64,000 bases of DNA from Desmodesmus armatus (lineage: Eukaryota > Chlorophyta > Chlorophyceae > Sphaeropleales > Scenedesmaceae). The stretch covers positions 1 to 64,000 of the forward strand of contig VIIQ02000174.1 in assembly GCA_007449985.2 (NCBI GenBank), read 5' to 3'. The translations under genes were made by a program, and so were the position numbers. The notes under the pieces were generated by a model. The model made no database searches. It was not told the DNA's origin and saw only the letters and a list, made by a program, of their open reading frames with translations. Positions 52,656 through 64,000 of the stretch are shown piece after piece (positions within the stretch are counted from its first letter, which is position 1; every line of letters begins with the position of its first letter).

Positions 52656-55600
52656 TCACGTTGTTCTCGGAACCGCTTGCTGCTGCACCCCGGCTGCGGG
52701 CGCACCCCCCAAACCACCTAGAGGTTGTTGAGGGCGCTGCCGTAGGCCTGTGGCTGCCAGCGGCTGTTGCTGCTGCTGCGCGTCAGTGCTGCCAGCCGCC
52801 CCTGGGTGGACCCCAGTCCCTGCTGCTGCCTCCTGCTGCTGTGCCGCTGGGACCACTGCAGTGTCATTCCCTGCCGCCTGCCCCCTCTGGCCGCGTGCTC
52901 GCGCTGCTGCCTGGGCTTGCTGCCGCACATGCAGCCACAGCACACCAGCCAGCGCACCCATGAGGCATGTAAGCACCAGGTTCTCTGTGTCCACCCTGTC
53001 CGCCCCCACAGCCTCCCACCAGCCGCTTGCCTTATAGCCCAGCCTGCCCTCCCCACCCCTGCCACCGTCCAGCGGGTGCTGTCTGTTGGCAGCTGCGCCG
53101 AGTGTCGCCTGCGCGGACACGAAAGCATGCTGCAACCGTGACATCCACCCCCAGCTGTGGGCGCTGTGGTGCCCTGCTAGTGATCTGCCGCTAGGTGGGC
53201 TGAGTGACGCAAAGCCATCTGGCATGTCCAGCACCGCAGGGTGCATGCCCTTGGCCACCACGGCTGCGTCGCGCACAGCTGCCAGGGTGGACCTCACGGC
53301 TGCCACCGGCTGCCAGCCCAGCCACCTGCTGGCCTGCTGCTCAAGCCTGATGAGCGCGTGGGCAAGCCACAGGGCATACTGTTGCCCTGGCTGCGACTGC
53401 TCGGCAAGGGCCCTGCAAACAAAGGACAGAGCAACGGGCAAACACCATTGACACGAGTCACACATACTGTACACATACCGCACACGCCCTCACATGTATG
53501 TGACATACATGGCGCACTCTACATCAACCCTCGAACTTCAGGGAACTGGGGTGGTTGTTGGTAGTGGTAGGCCAATTGCTTTGCACAGGCTTCTTGCGAG
53601 AAGCACTCAGCCCTAACACAACCTATGCCAATAGACCACCCTGCCCAGGGACGAATGTGCAACTAGTGCTGCGGCTTTCATGCCAGCAGGAGCCTGCAGG
53701 GAGGGCCCTGGGGTCTTGCCCTGCCCGCCGCGCCCTACCTTGTGATGCCTTTCAGCCCCCCCCCCCCCCACACGAGCTTGCCCTGCCGGCTGCGCCCCAC
53801 CTTGTGATGACGGCCAGGGCCTCCTGCTGCGCCCTGCTGCCCTGCAGCACCCCATCATGCCACAACCAGCCCAGCAGGGCAGACGCCTCCGCGTCACCCA
53901 CACTGCTGGCCTCAAACAGCCACGCAACAGCTGCACGCCTGGCCCGCAACACCACCAGGCCTGCCGCGTCGCCCGGCACACCAGCAGCACCAGCCTCTGA
54001 CGGGCCCTGCTGCCGCCGTTGGTGTGTCACCTGGGTGCTGCGCCCTGTTGGAAGCACTGACGTAGTGTTGCTGACGTTCTGCACAAGTGCCGGCACACCG
54101 CGCCTGTACAGCCCCGTGCACGCCGTGGGGCCTGCTACAGGGGGCATGAAGGCATTGCGCTGATGCAGTAAGACATGGTGCAGCAAACCGAGAGTGATGT
54201 TTGCGACAAGCGTTGTGTTGTCAGCTGCAACCAGCGCTGTGTGGTGTGTCAGTGATGCACCAGGCAGGGCAAGTGCCTGCTGGAGCTGCTGTGGGTGTGT
54301 GACGTCGTAGTCGTTCAGCAGCAGCCGTGCCAGTTCCACCATGCTGCTTGTGTGGTTGAGGATGGATGACCTGGAGGGGCAGCACAGGGTGGAGGGGGGT
54401 GTCGGGGAAGATGAGGGGGGAGGAAAGGGTGCGGTGTGACCTACAGCAGGCAAGGCACCCGCTGCTGCGAATGGCCTGCAAACTCAACCTCCTGAAAAGA
54501 TGGTGTGAATGGTGTGACTAGCGTTGGGGAGATAGCCGGGGCCAGCCACTGCCAATGCAAGCAATGCGATGAAAAAGCCATCTACATTGGCCCCCTGCAC
54601 TGGCCTTCTGCACCAACCAGCTTGATTACTGCAAGGCGCAAGGAAACAGCCAAGGGCCTCGGGCCCTCAAATGGGCCTGCCACACACCCCCTTGATCCAT
54701 CATGTATCCCCCTTAGGCTGCGCAAAGCCCAAGATATCTGCTCCCTGGTCCAGGCACTGGGCACCTCCTAGGATAGGGGTGTTAGGCGTAGCTCACTGGT
54801 GAGGCTCTGCCTCGAGCCCCCGCGGTTGGCTTTGCATGATTGCCCTGTGTGTGGCCAGCCAGTTGGAGTCCCCCCCTGGTAACCCAAGACGTGTAAGTAT
54901 TACGTATCCATACCTTCAGATAATGCTACGTATCTGTCCAGCCTCCCCACCTGTACAGCAGGTGTGCTGCGAGGCCCATGGCACGGGGCCCACTGGCCCC
55001 CTGGCCATGCAGCAACATCCACGCGGCATTCTCTGCGGCGGCTTCACACCCACTCTCTGCCAGCAGCAAGTAGCGCACGAGCGCCTGCACGTGCCTGCCC
55101 TGTGCCCTGCCTGCGCCCTCCTGCCCACCATCACCTCGGCCCCCTGCTGGTCCTTTGGCCAGGCTGCTGGGGCTGTCATAGTCCTGCAGGGCGGCTTGGG
55201 CTGCCACCAGCCAGCCACTGCGCTGAGAGACAAACTGCCACAAATACTTCTCCGCATATTCACAGTTGTGACCCAACCCAGCTGTAGCAACATACAAAAG
55301 CAGAGAACAGCGGTGCAGCAGCATATCAATTAGTTCTTGCCGAAAGAGGCAAGAACTGCTTGATCTGCACATGACGAGCTGCGGCCAACACCACAGGCAG
55401 TGGCGGCAGGGCACCAGCCTTGCCGCACAATGAGTGGTTGCCCGCCTAACCGAAGGCCTCGTGCAGGTCATGCGATGCAACTGGACAACTGGGTCCTTGC
55501 TACTTACATGCCCTTTCCTTTGGTGCCACTCACATTCATTCCTTGCATACAAGTTTCCCAATGCATACGCTGCTTTCCAGTGTCCCAGGTCAAAGGCCAT

Positions 55601-58600
55601 GCCATAGTAGTTGAGTGCCGTCTGCACATCCCTGCTGACACCTCGGCCTGCAGAATGGACAACAATGCAAACACCGCAAGCACTCATTAGCAAAACCGCA
55701 CAGGTCCACACGCAGCCCTCTGCATGCCATTCTCTGAAAGCCCAGAAACCACAAGTTGTGTGACAAGCTGCTGGACTCAGCAAGCAGGCCTATAATACTG
55801 GACTTCCTGGTTGCCACGATACAAACGCGTAAGTGCAATGTCGGCGTGCCCACACCCCGGGTGTGAGGGTCTCACAGCTCTTTTACACGCTAGGCAGGCA
55901 GTGTCCCACCCCTGCACACAGTTCCATGACGCTCGACAAAACCACTCCAGCAGCAGACCCATTGTCTGGATGTCTGTCATCCTTGTGAGGCTGTGTGTCA
56001 TGCTGTGATGCCAGCATGCTCACACCGCGACTGCTGTTGTGCTCCTCTGACTACAGGCGCTTGACACTGCGCAGTCAGGGTTCATTGCAGAGGGGCAGGG
56101 AGCAAAGGCAATAGAGCAATGTAGCGTCGCCACCATCACAACGAAGGCCACCCTGGCGCACCATGCAGGTAGAGGGTCCCCATGTTGAAGATGCTGTCGG
56201 TGTCGCTCATGTTGGCCCCTTTCTCAAACCAACGCGCTGCTGCGGTGAAGTCGCCCGGCAGGGCCTCCCCGTGTGCGGCCAGGACCCCGATCGCGTTTGC
56301 CGCTGCGCCCACCCCCCGCTCCAAAGCGCGCTTGAAGTACTGTAGGGCTTGTTGGGGGTCCCTGGCCACATACCAGCCCTTGAGGTACATCATACCCAGG
56401 TTGTACAGAGCAAAGCCATCATTGCCGCCATCAGCAGCGGTGACCAACTGCTCATAGGCTGCCCTGTAGTCCACCGGCACACCTCTGCATGAGCAACATC
56501 ACAGCAGCACAGCAAAGCAGGTGTCAGTGCATTTTGCTGCTGGTACGCAAAGAGGGGGGGGGGTAGGTACATGTAGCATTTCGTTCAGGGGGGGCCTTTT
56601 CACTGGTGCTTGTACTGACGAATATCAAGGGGACATTGGAGTGTCCTGCAAAAAACCTCAGCGTCCCACATGGCATGGCTCTGCTATTGCCTGCAGGTCA
56701 TCAAACTGCCAAAAACCGCCAGATGTCGCTGCCCGCATATGCAGGGCCCAGTGTGCATTGCATTTACGCTGTTCCCCACCCCCTAGCCCTATAAGGCCCC
56801 ATGCCAAGCCTGTGTGGCCAGCGGGCTGTAGTCCCCCCCCCCCCCCCCCGGTGAAAACACAACACGCATGCCTGCAGCGAGACCTGCACAATGCAGACCC
56901 ATCCACCCATCCACGCACCCCACCCACAAATCCGCCCACTAACCAGGTCCCGCACCTGCCCAGCAGCATTCTGTAGCCCAGTCGACGCTGCGCGTAGCTG
57001 TCTGAGCTTCCAAATGCCGCTGCTGCCTGCAGCTCATGTGCCATCTGCTCCTCATCCCACTCTGCGTACGACTGTGGCGAGGACACATCGATGAAGCGCT
57101 CCCGCAACCGGATAAAGCTGGGGGTCAAGTCCCAGTTGCCAGCCTGTATGGCGGCAAGGTCAGGCATGCAGCAGTCACGACTGTCGGTGGCATCGGGCAA
57201 GGAGGGGGTGCAGGAACCAGCTGTACATGGTCAGGACTGCATGGGAAAGCAAGACACATTGTTACAGTGAAAACTCCGTTCAGGTGTACAAACATCCACC
57301 ACGAGGTGCTCAGAGTGCAGCACCAGCAATGGAAGGTGCTGCAATCAAACAAATGACACTGTGGGCATGCGAGTCAGCACAGCCCTGGTGTGCTGCCCCA
57401 CTGCGTGCTCACGCAAGAGGGAGCACATGCTGTTACACAAGGAAGCTGCCCTACAAAAGGGTGACTACCTGCACTGAAGAAGCATCTACCCACTTGCAAG
57501 ATGCCACCCACGCTGAGCTTCCATTGCAGGCACTCTTGCAATCGTGGCCACAACAGCCCGACTGCTAGGGCTGGGCCTCCCAATGGCACCCCTGCATCAG
57601 CCGCTCACCGCTTCAGCCCTTTGCATCACCACCGCCGCCGCCCTCTGCAGCCACGCCAAGCCATCAGGGCAGCTGGCATTGACTCCGCCTCGACCCATCA
57701 GGAACCTGCCATGTGAGACAACAGCAGGCATTGGTGTGGTGTGTACACCACCGTGAAGCACCCGCATGGCGGGGCTGTGCTGCTTCTGATGCACGGTGCG
57801 GCGTCTGGCGCAAGACTTTGCAGTTGCTGCCGTCGGTGCGTAGCTGCCACTCTGTAGCAGGCAACAAGGCAAACAGCTCTACAGATGGTTCCAGCCAGGG
57901 CAGTACTGGGCCCTTTGGGATTTGGGGGGGTTGTGGTTGCCCGGTCGAGGCTCGGTGCTGGGGCAAAGTAGGCTCGAAAGACCAGATAGGTTTCCCTTGC
58001 AGTGTAAGGTTGCAATCCACAGTACGACCACAGACCACTTCACACTCACTCTTACCTGTCTGCCAGAGCCATCTGTGCCTCGACTGTGCCAGCTGCTGCT
58101 GCTGTGTGCAGCCACTCCAGCTCCTGAAGCACCCTGGCGTCAGCAGACACCACGTGGCACGCTGGGCTGTGGCTGTGGCTGCTGCTGCTGCTGGCTCCTC
58201 GTGCATGTGTACCAGCAGCAAGAGAGGTCCTGTCGCCGGCTGCTGCATGCAGCTGCTGGCAGAGGGCTGCCACGGCCGCTGGCACATCAGCCTGCACTGC
58301 AGGCAGGTGCTCTGTGACGAGCCCCGAAGCTGACAAGGCAGCCAGCGTGAAACTGGCACGGCCCAGCTCCTGCCATGCTGCTGCTGGTCGAGGCTTTTTG
58401 TGGCGTGTGCTTTGGTGTGCCTTGCGGCCATGGATGCGTCCCAACTTGTGATTTCCCTGTTGCTGCTGCAGGTCGGCCCCACTCCCGCCGCTGCCGCCCT
58501 GCTGCCGTGGTCTTGATGAGGGCGTGTGAGCTCCGCCAGTGCCTGAAGCAGTTTGAAGTTGTGCTGGCCCACGGCCAGCCTGCATGACTCCTGTGCCGAG

Positions 58601-59107
58601 GCGCGAGCTGACTTGCCCATGTACCTGCTTCAACAGCTGCACTGCCTGTGCAACGTCCAGGTCGCTGCTGTCGCTGCTGAACAACTTGAGCTCAGCATCT
58701 TGTAGCCTGACAGGAAGTGTTTGGACAAGCACAAAGTCTGCCTCTTCCTGACGTGCCTACTGGAAAGTGGTGCATGTTCATTCATGCAACTACAAGCATG
58801 GTAAGTATGCACTGGTGTGGCTTGGCCCAACTTGTTGACATATATCCAGGGCGTGCAACCTTCTCTGCCCTGCCTCGCACGATGAAACTAGATGGGAGGC
58901 TTACTCACATCTTTTGCAGGGGCCGCAGTGCCTCCCGGCCAACGGGCTCCCCCATGCCAGTGTGCCACCAAGCCTGCATGCAAGCAGATGGGAAGGAGGG
59001 TTGTTGACGCATACCGGCCCAACACCGTGCAGGGAAGCACATAAAGACCCAACAGCTCACCAGCAGCAGCCCTACCACCAGCACCGGGGCCAAGCTGGAC
59101 TGCATCT
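52656..59107 (-). CDS. HRD3: HRD3/SEL1L-like ERAD scaffold with SEL1 repeats
   Basis: ER membrane partner of the HRD1 ubiquitin ligase that passes misfolded lumenal proteins to the retrotranslocon. Well supported exons: 58756-58056, 57705-57609, 57143-56956, 56484-56162, 55647-55534, 55281-54951, 54370-53801 and 53412-52656, all in phase, 1,026 residues. SEL1 repeats are clear: LMGRGGVNASCPDGLAWLQR, FALYNLGMMYLKGWYVARD, SIFNMGTLYLHGRGVSRDV and AAYALGNLYARNE. Asn-glycosylation sites (NHTS, NTTL, NITL, NVSN) fit a lumenal position. One membrane segment, NLVLTCLMGALAGVLWLHV, lies near the C-terminus with a Gln-rich tail. The 5' end is tentative: an ATG at 59107 starts a signal-like MQSSLAPVLVVGLLL and an exon at 58973-58909 follows, but their phase does not join exon 58756 without a shift. 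Two introns contain SINE tails. Confidence 0.88.
54754..54888 (+). mobile_element. SINE tail copy in an HRD3 intron
   Basis: Matches the tail of the SINE at 52322-52641 from GCACTGGGCACCTCC through GTGTGGCCAGCCAGTTGGAG. It lies antisense in the HRD3 intron 54371-54950 and lacks the tRNA-like head. Confidence 0.68.
56805..56850 (+). mobile_element. Short SINE tail fragment in an HRD3 intron
   Basis: Only the TGTGTGGCCAGCGGGCTGTAG core and the following C-run, here about 18 Cs, are left. It lies in HRD3 intron 56485-56955. Confidence 0.5.
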
Positions 59108-59428
59108 GGCAACAGTTGGCTTCACATGGACATGGAGCACTGTGCAAGCATGACTAGAGGACGTCGACGGCTTCAAATATTGCCATCATGGGCAACATAG
59201 AACGATCAATGGCTCATACAGGCTGAGAAGGGGAAAACACAAGTGGAAAGGTGATCAGAAGAGTGATGCTGCCCGGGCATCGCTACTGCATGGAAAGTAG
59301 AATTCTGTGTTGCAGTTTGCTGCGCGATACGTCCGCGACTCATAGCTTCAGCACATCTGAGGCCCTGAGCACACACACCTCAAGGCTGAGGGCCACCAGG
59401 GAGGGTTCGCAGCTTGCAACGTTCCGAC

Positions 59429-62000
59429 ATGCAACGTGTGCTAGTACCAGTAGTGGCAGGCCAAAGCGCAGACAGGCTCCTGCTGGCCGCTCTGTGGCAG
59501 CACCTTGCAGCAGCAGCACCCCAGCATAGTTGCTCACGCCACTTTGCTGCAGTGGCGCTGCAGCAGCCAGTGTGGGATCTGTCAGCGGGTCCGATCTTGG
59601 ATGTTTGTAGCTACAACAGTACCCCAACCCACAGGAGCAGTGGCCACGCCCATACCCTCTGCCACACCCAGGACAGCAGCGCAGATGCGGCCCAGCAGAA
59701 GGTTAGCTGTCAGCAACAGCAACATGCCCACAGCCTGCTGGATCAACAGCAGCAGCAGCAGCAGCTGCAGGACCATCAGGCACAAGACCAGCACCTGCAG
59801 CGCTGGCGGAGCTTGGCGCAGCTTTCAGCGCAGGATGCCCGGCAGCTGTTGCAGCAGCATGCCTCGCTGCAGACATACCTGCAGCACAGCAACCTCCCAT
59901 CCAACTACTTTGCCAATGTGGCATGTCTCACCCTGCACCCGACGGAGTTGACTCCTCGGAGCTCCAAGCTGCAGGGTCTGCTGGCCCTTGTGCCACCCCG
60001 CTTGCTGCAGCAGCTTGTGGGACAGAATTCACACATGCAGCAGGCCATGGAACACCAGCAGCAGCAGTGGCAGCATTTGTCACAGCTGCAGGATCGGCTG
60101 CTGCACTCCCTGCAGCGGCACCAGCGGTCGACCCCGGGTGCGGCACAGCAGGCTGCTGGCGTGCAAGTGACACAGCCCCTGCAATCCTACTCGGGGTCTG
60201 GCCCTGGCATGCAGCAGTTGCAGGCCAGGGCGGCCCCACAGTGCAGCCACAACCGCTTCCTGCAGCTCGCAGAGGCTGTGGTGACAGCACTGGGCCTGTC
60301 GACGGACAGCCAACCAGCGGATGCCCGAGAGCTGCGGTTGCTGCAGAAGGCTGCAAGGATAGCTGACTGCAGCAGCGGCAGCCCCAGAAGCAGCAGCAGT
60401 GGCAGCAGTAGTTGCAGCAGCAGCAGCAGTGCCAGCTCACATCGGGCCTTCTCCACGAGTGCACCCGCTCTGACCTTCACTCAGGGCCTTGCCTCGGCCC
60501 TGGAGGCGACCGCCAAGGCAGGCCATCTGCGGCGCAAGCCGTTGCACGACGCCACAGTTGCAGCAGAGCTGGCACGCCAGCTGCACCAGGCGTACAGCTC
60601 AGACCATAGCAAGGTGTTGCGGCTCCTGCTGTCGAGGCCAGCCATGCTGTGGCAACATAAATCAGCCACGCTTCCGCTGCAGGTGCTTTCAGACCTGCAG
60701 CGCCTGATACCCGGGCTGGGCGAAGGGCAGGGGCTGCAGCTGGTGGTGAAGCAGCCCCGCGTGCTTGGTTGTGGCAGTGGCCAGCTGGACAGTGTTGTGG
60801 ACATGCTGGTTAGCCGGCTGCAGCTGAACCAGTCCCAGCTTGCAAAGCTGGTGCTGCAGCACCCACAGGTGCTGGTGCAGCCTGTGCAGCAGATGGTGCC
60901 CAACATTGGCTTCCTGGTTGGGGTGGGCCTCTCACCAGGAGACCTGCAAGCCATGGCCGTGGGGAACCCCACGTGGCTGACCAGTCCCTTGCGAGACCTG
61001 ATGACTCAGTGGCAGTTCCTGCAGCAGGTGTTGAAGCTGGTGAGCGCATCGCACATTACCCAACTATCAATCTTAACCTTATGTGTGTGTGGCGCGTCAG
61101 CTCATACACAGCAGACCATGGGTTGGTGTAGATGCACTTTCAGCTGGCTACTGCCTGTGTGTGGCCTGGTGCGACAGCTTCGTCCTGATTGGCATGGTGT
61201 GGCAGCTGTGGTGCGCTTGGGTGCGTGTTGGCATGGATTATAATGTCAAGGTGGGGTCTGTCTGCTGTGCATGTGCTGCTGACACCTGCAGGGCTGCCAG
61301 CAGGACCTTGTGGTCTTCCCCCAGCTGTTGACGCTGCCCATCAAGTCCCGCCTGGGCCCGCGCGTGCTGTATGCACGCAAGCGCAACATCAAACTGCTCG
61401 CGCCCTGCTTGTCTGCACCCTCCTCGGGCTCCGCCAAGGCCTGGAGGCAGCACCGAATGGTGCCTCTGAACGTCTGGCTGTCGGCGTCGGACAGGGAGAT
61501 GAGTGCGCTGATGGACCTTGACCTGGGGGACTACCAGAGGTGGGTGTGGCTCATATACCGGCATGCGGGGCATGGTCCTGGAAGTTTTGAGGTGCTTGAG
61601 ATGGGGCTGCAGACGTGTTGGTAGTCTTTGACCGCTGTAGTAAATAGCAGTGGTGGCTTGTCAGCAGCAAGCTGGCTGGTTTGGAGTCACCACTTATGCA
61701 GCCATGGGCCTGGCCTGGACGTACCTAGGACAGCCATCTTGTGAGGGTTGTCAGCCAACTGCATATCCTGTGTGTTGGCAGAGACACTGCTTCCCAATCC
61801 CACATAAACAGCACTGCATGTTTTTTTCAGTGGTAGTGCTCTGCTCTCGCCATGTGCAGTATGCTTGGATGCCGCCTGTGATCGACTGGAGGCATGCGCT
61901 GTTTGACGTTGTGCCATCCTTGCTGTCCTTATCTGCCCACAGGTTCAAGCAAGCCTGGGGTCGTGTTGAAGGTGTGACCTGGCAGCACAGAGGCTGTTAG
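59429..62000 (+). CDS. mTERF-family organelle protein
   Basis: Member of the mitochondrial transcription termination factor family, helical-repeat proteins that bind organelle DNA or RNA. Exons: 59429-61039, 61292-61539 and 61943-62000, in phase, 638 residues. The ATG at 59429 starts a basic, Ala/Gln-rich leader consistent with organelle import. Residues 90-340 are Gln/Ser-rich with long CAG tracts and little structure. mTERF repeats begin near residue 390, with the usual hydrophobic helices ending in P: LLLSRPAMLW, LQLVVKQPRVLG, KLVLQHPQVLV, LQAMAVGNPTWL and DLVVFPQLLTLPIKSRLGPR, the last being the typical F/YP..L...L..R.RPR block near the C-terminus. Exon 3 adds 19 residues of weak character, so the true 3' end may differ. 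It runs convergently to the transposase at 62870. Whether it goes to chloroplast or mitochondrion is not clear. Confidence 0.87.
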
Positions 62001-62869
62001 GTGGACCGACGAATGCCAGGCCATCGTCGCCCAGTTGGTGTGTTTTTGGGGTTGCAAGGTGTCTTGTTGTACTCCCAAGCAGTTGTGCCAGACACACTGG
62101 CCTGGGCCAATGTGTCTGGCTGGGGGCACATGCAGCGTACATAACATGCTGAGCTTGGGTTGAATGATGGTGCATCGGACAGTGTTGTGTGCGTGTATGA
62201 AGGGCATGCTATTATGTACCAGCAGTGTGCAGTTGGCTGGCATCATATGGGCACGGTTGCCTGCACGGGCAGGTCCGCCTGCACGTAGGCGGAGCAGCAT
62301 GTCAGCATGTGTTGCACATGAGCTGCATCCAGCAGGTACTTGCCATGATGATCAACATGTCAGCATGTGTTGACACATGAGTTGCATCCGTCAGGTACAT
62401 GTCATGAAGATCCGTCAGGTACATGTCATGAAGGACCTGTCGTGATGATGACAGGTTTGGGAAGTGCGTTCCGACTCGTCGTGTGAACTGCATGGCCTTG
62501 TGCTGCCAGCGTCACATTATTCCATCAACGGCTTCTGCTCGCACAGTCCAGCTGTGCAGTACCTCAGTACAGCACAGCATTGCTGCAAAGCATGAATTCG
62601 CCCACTTTGGACGCCCAAGTCCCATCCCCACTGTCCCGACACAGTTTGCACACCGCAGAAGGTGTTCATGATCGGCGCTGTCGTCGTTAAGGTCTGTTTT
62701 TCCCCCGCCAACCTGATGGACAGACACCCCCCCCCCCCGGCGCGTGCGCGCCGAGGGTGCCCCCCCCCCCCCCACACACACACACACACACATACACAGT
62801 CGCTCAGGTGACAGCTGGGGTGGGTTGCTGTACAGGAAGTAGTTGTAATGCATCATTGTCAAGCCGCCA
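62001..62869. other. Intergenic region with direct repeats and poly-C/(CA)n
   Basis: Contains direct repeats of CATGTCAGCATGTGTTG (62299 and 62358) and ATCCGTCAGGTACATGTCATGAAG (62387 and 62411), C-runs at about 62727-62738 and 62760-62773, a GGCGCGTGCGCGCC palindrome between them, and a CA tract at 62774-62797. It is the region where the missing catalytic half of the adjoining transposase would lie, and no DDE motif was found. Confidence 0.55.
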
Positions 62870-63710
62870 TCAGCAACAACACTTCCACTCTGCCAGCAGC
62901 TGCTTGCAGAAGCTTTTCCGGGCAGCTTTCTCCTTTTCTGTCAGCCGGTACTTCAACGCAAAACTGCGCCGCCCGAGGTTGGGATCCTCCCTCATCATGG
63001 CGTTGTACAGCTGGTGGGGGGTGCAGTTGTATTTCTGCATGACACCCTTGACAGCATCAGACTCCACCGTCGCCTGCCGCACTGTGGTGAAGTAGGATAT
63101 CAGGGTGATGGTGTGTCCTTTGCGGGTCTTTGTGTGCAGCCTTCCTGCCTTGATGGCTGTACTAGCTGTTAGGGCATCTTCTCTGCTGATAAGGACAGGG
63201 CGGCCTGTGCGGAGGTTGTCCTCGACGTCACCGTACTCCACAAAGTGGTCCCATCTGCCCTTCAATACAGGCTTGGGATCCTCTGCCAGCTTGTCACCAC
63301 CAAGCTGCTTGCGCACCTTCTTATATAGTCTGCCGGCAAGGCCATAATCGACCTTGCCGTCGACGAGAGCCTGGGCGCAAGCCACGACGCATGACTTCCT
63401 GGTGGCCGGGGTGTGGCGGTTGTGACCGCTGTGCACAGGCTCCTCCTTAGCTGGTGCCCTGCGCGTGGTTGAAAACAGCAACAGGGTGCATTTGAAAGCA
63501 CTGAAGCAGCAGTGCCCAATGGGCTGGGGCTAGGGTTCAAATGGGGTTTAATCAGGGGGGTGGTCACACATGTGAGACCTTCAGAAGGTTGGTTGACTTT
63601 CGCCGTTGGTGCAGCTGCTCGCCCGCAAGCTGTGCCAGGCTGCAGTGCTACCTGGGCAGATCTGATCGCACTCACTTGTCACTCGCTCTGCTGCGCTTGT
63701 TTTTGCCCAT
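62870..63710 (-). pseudogene. Truncated Tc1/mariner-like transposase, DNA-binding half only
   Basis: Exon 1 (63710-63676, MGKNKRSRASD) has a GTGAGT donor and joins in phase to exon 2 (63458-62870) to give 207 residues. The product has a basic N-terminus and a helix-turn-helix region with DNLRTGRPVLISRED, equivalent to the GHGRPKLLSDDDA linker of the array transposase. A segment then reads CTPHQLYNAMMREDPNLGRR and LTEKEKAARKSFCKQLL, where the protein stops. This is where a transposase would continue into its catalytic core, and no D, D or E block follows. A possible donor (GTGTTG) before the stop leaves open a further exon outside what I can see. It differs enough from the array family to be a separate lineage. 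Confidence 0.6.
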
Positions 63711-64000
63711 CTTGCTGCAGCGTTCCAGGCAGGCTGGTGTCGCGGACCTGCATAATCCGCAGCGGTGCGTGTACCAAAAGGTGTTTTTTTGTGCATTGTG
63801 AGAGTCTATCTGGTGCAGCGGGGCCATAGACGCCTCAGCTGACTTCAGACTTGAGCAGATGCTAGTGATGTCTGGCGCGAAACTTCCAAAGGGCTTGCGT
63901 GCAGCTCTCGAAAGCAAAATGAATGACTTCTGAATGCTTTAAGAGGACCTGTCAAGCACGTCACACTGGCACTGGCCTTATCGCGACAAGCCCGCCACAC
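63711..64000. other. Flank of the truncated transposase to the window end
   Basis: Upstream of the transposase start. No gene or RNA is recognised. A terminal inverted repeat of the element might lie here but was not identified. Confidence 0.4.

Overview
The window looks like nuclear DNA of a green alga of the Chlamydomonadales, of the Chlamydomonas/Volvox/Haematococcus type. The evidence is an intron-dense gene structure with strong GTGAGT/GTAAG donors and TGCAG acceptors, CAG/CTG-rich coding sequence, a ciliary dynein-regulatory-complex gene, a phenylalanine hydroxylase of the kind kept by algae but lost in flowering plants, and OPR and mTERF organelle-RNA genes. The species cannot be fixed by eye. 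Exons were assembled by hand from splice consensus, reading phase and protein family knowledge; no search was run.

Layout. 1-9707: a head-to-tail tandem array of a unit of about 4.33 kb (two full copies plus a partial one, running off the left edge). Each unit carries a minus-strand Tc1/mariner-type DDE transposase of two exons. Its 770-base intron holds, on the opposite strand, a gene for a zinc-ribbon plus PD-(D/E)XK (Vsr/DUF559-like) endonuclease. 9951-11504: an intronless OPR-type protein (+). 12806-20626: the COPII coat subunit SEC24 (-), 16 exons. 20627-29051: a long gene-poor stretch with a MITE-like element, simple repeats and unrecognised ORFs. 29052-39774: DRC7 (+), 26 exons, LRR plus kelch plus transglutaminase-like. 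40404-45741: phenylalanine hydroxylase (+), 10 exons. 45742-48351: repeats. 48352-50744: a two-RRM SR splicing factor of the SF2/ASF type (-), 6 exons. 52322-52641: a tRNA-derived SINE. 52656 to about 59100: the ER-associated degradation scaffold HRD3/SEL1L (-). 59429-62000: an mTERF protein (+). 62870-63710: a second, truncated transposase (-).

The host genes form no pathway; they are housekeeping genes (secretion, ERAD, splicing, aromatic amino acid metabolism, organelle RNA, cilium) standing side by side. Mobile DNA lies between and inside them: SINE tails in introns of DRC7 and HRD3, a dispersed repeat beside SEC24, and introns that contain broken copies of nearby exon-intron junctions.

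The most unusual object is the array unit: a cut-and-paste transposase with a homing-endonuclease-like gene nested antisense in its spliceosomal intron. Single-base differences between array copies, several at homopolymers, and one apparent one-base deletion in DRC7 mean that consensus errors must be ruled out before calling copies dead.
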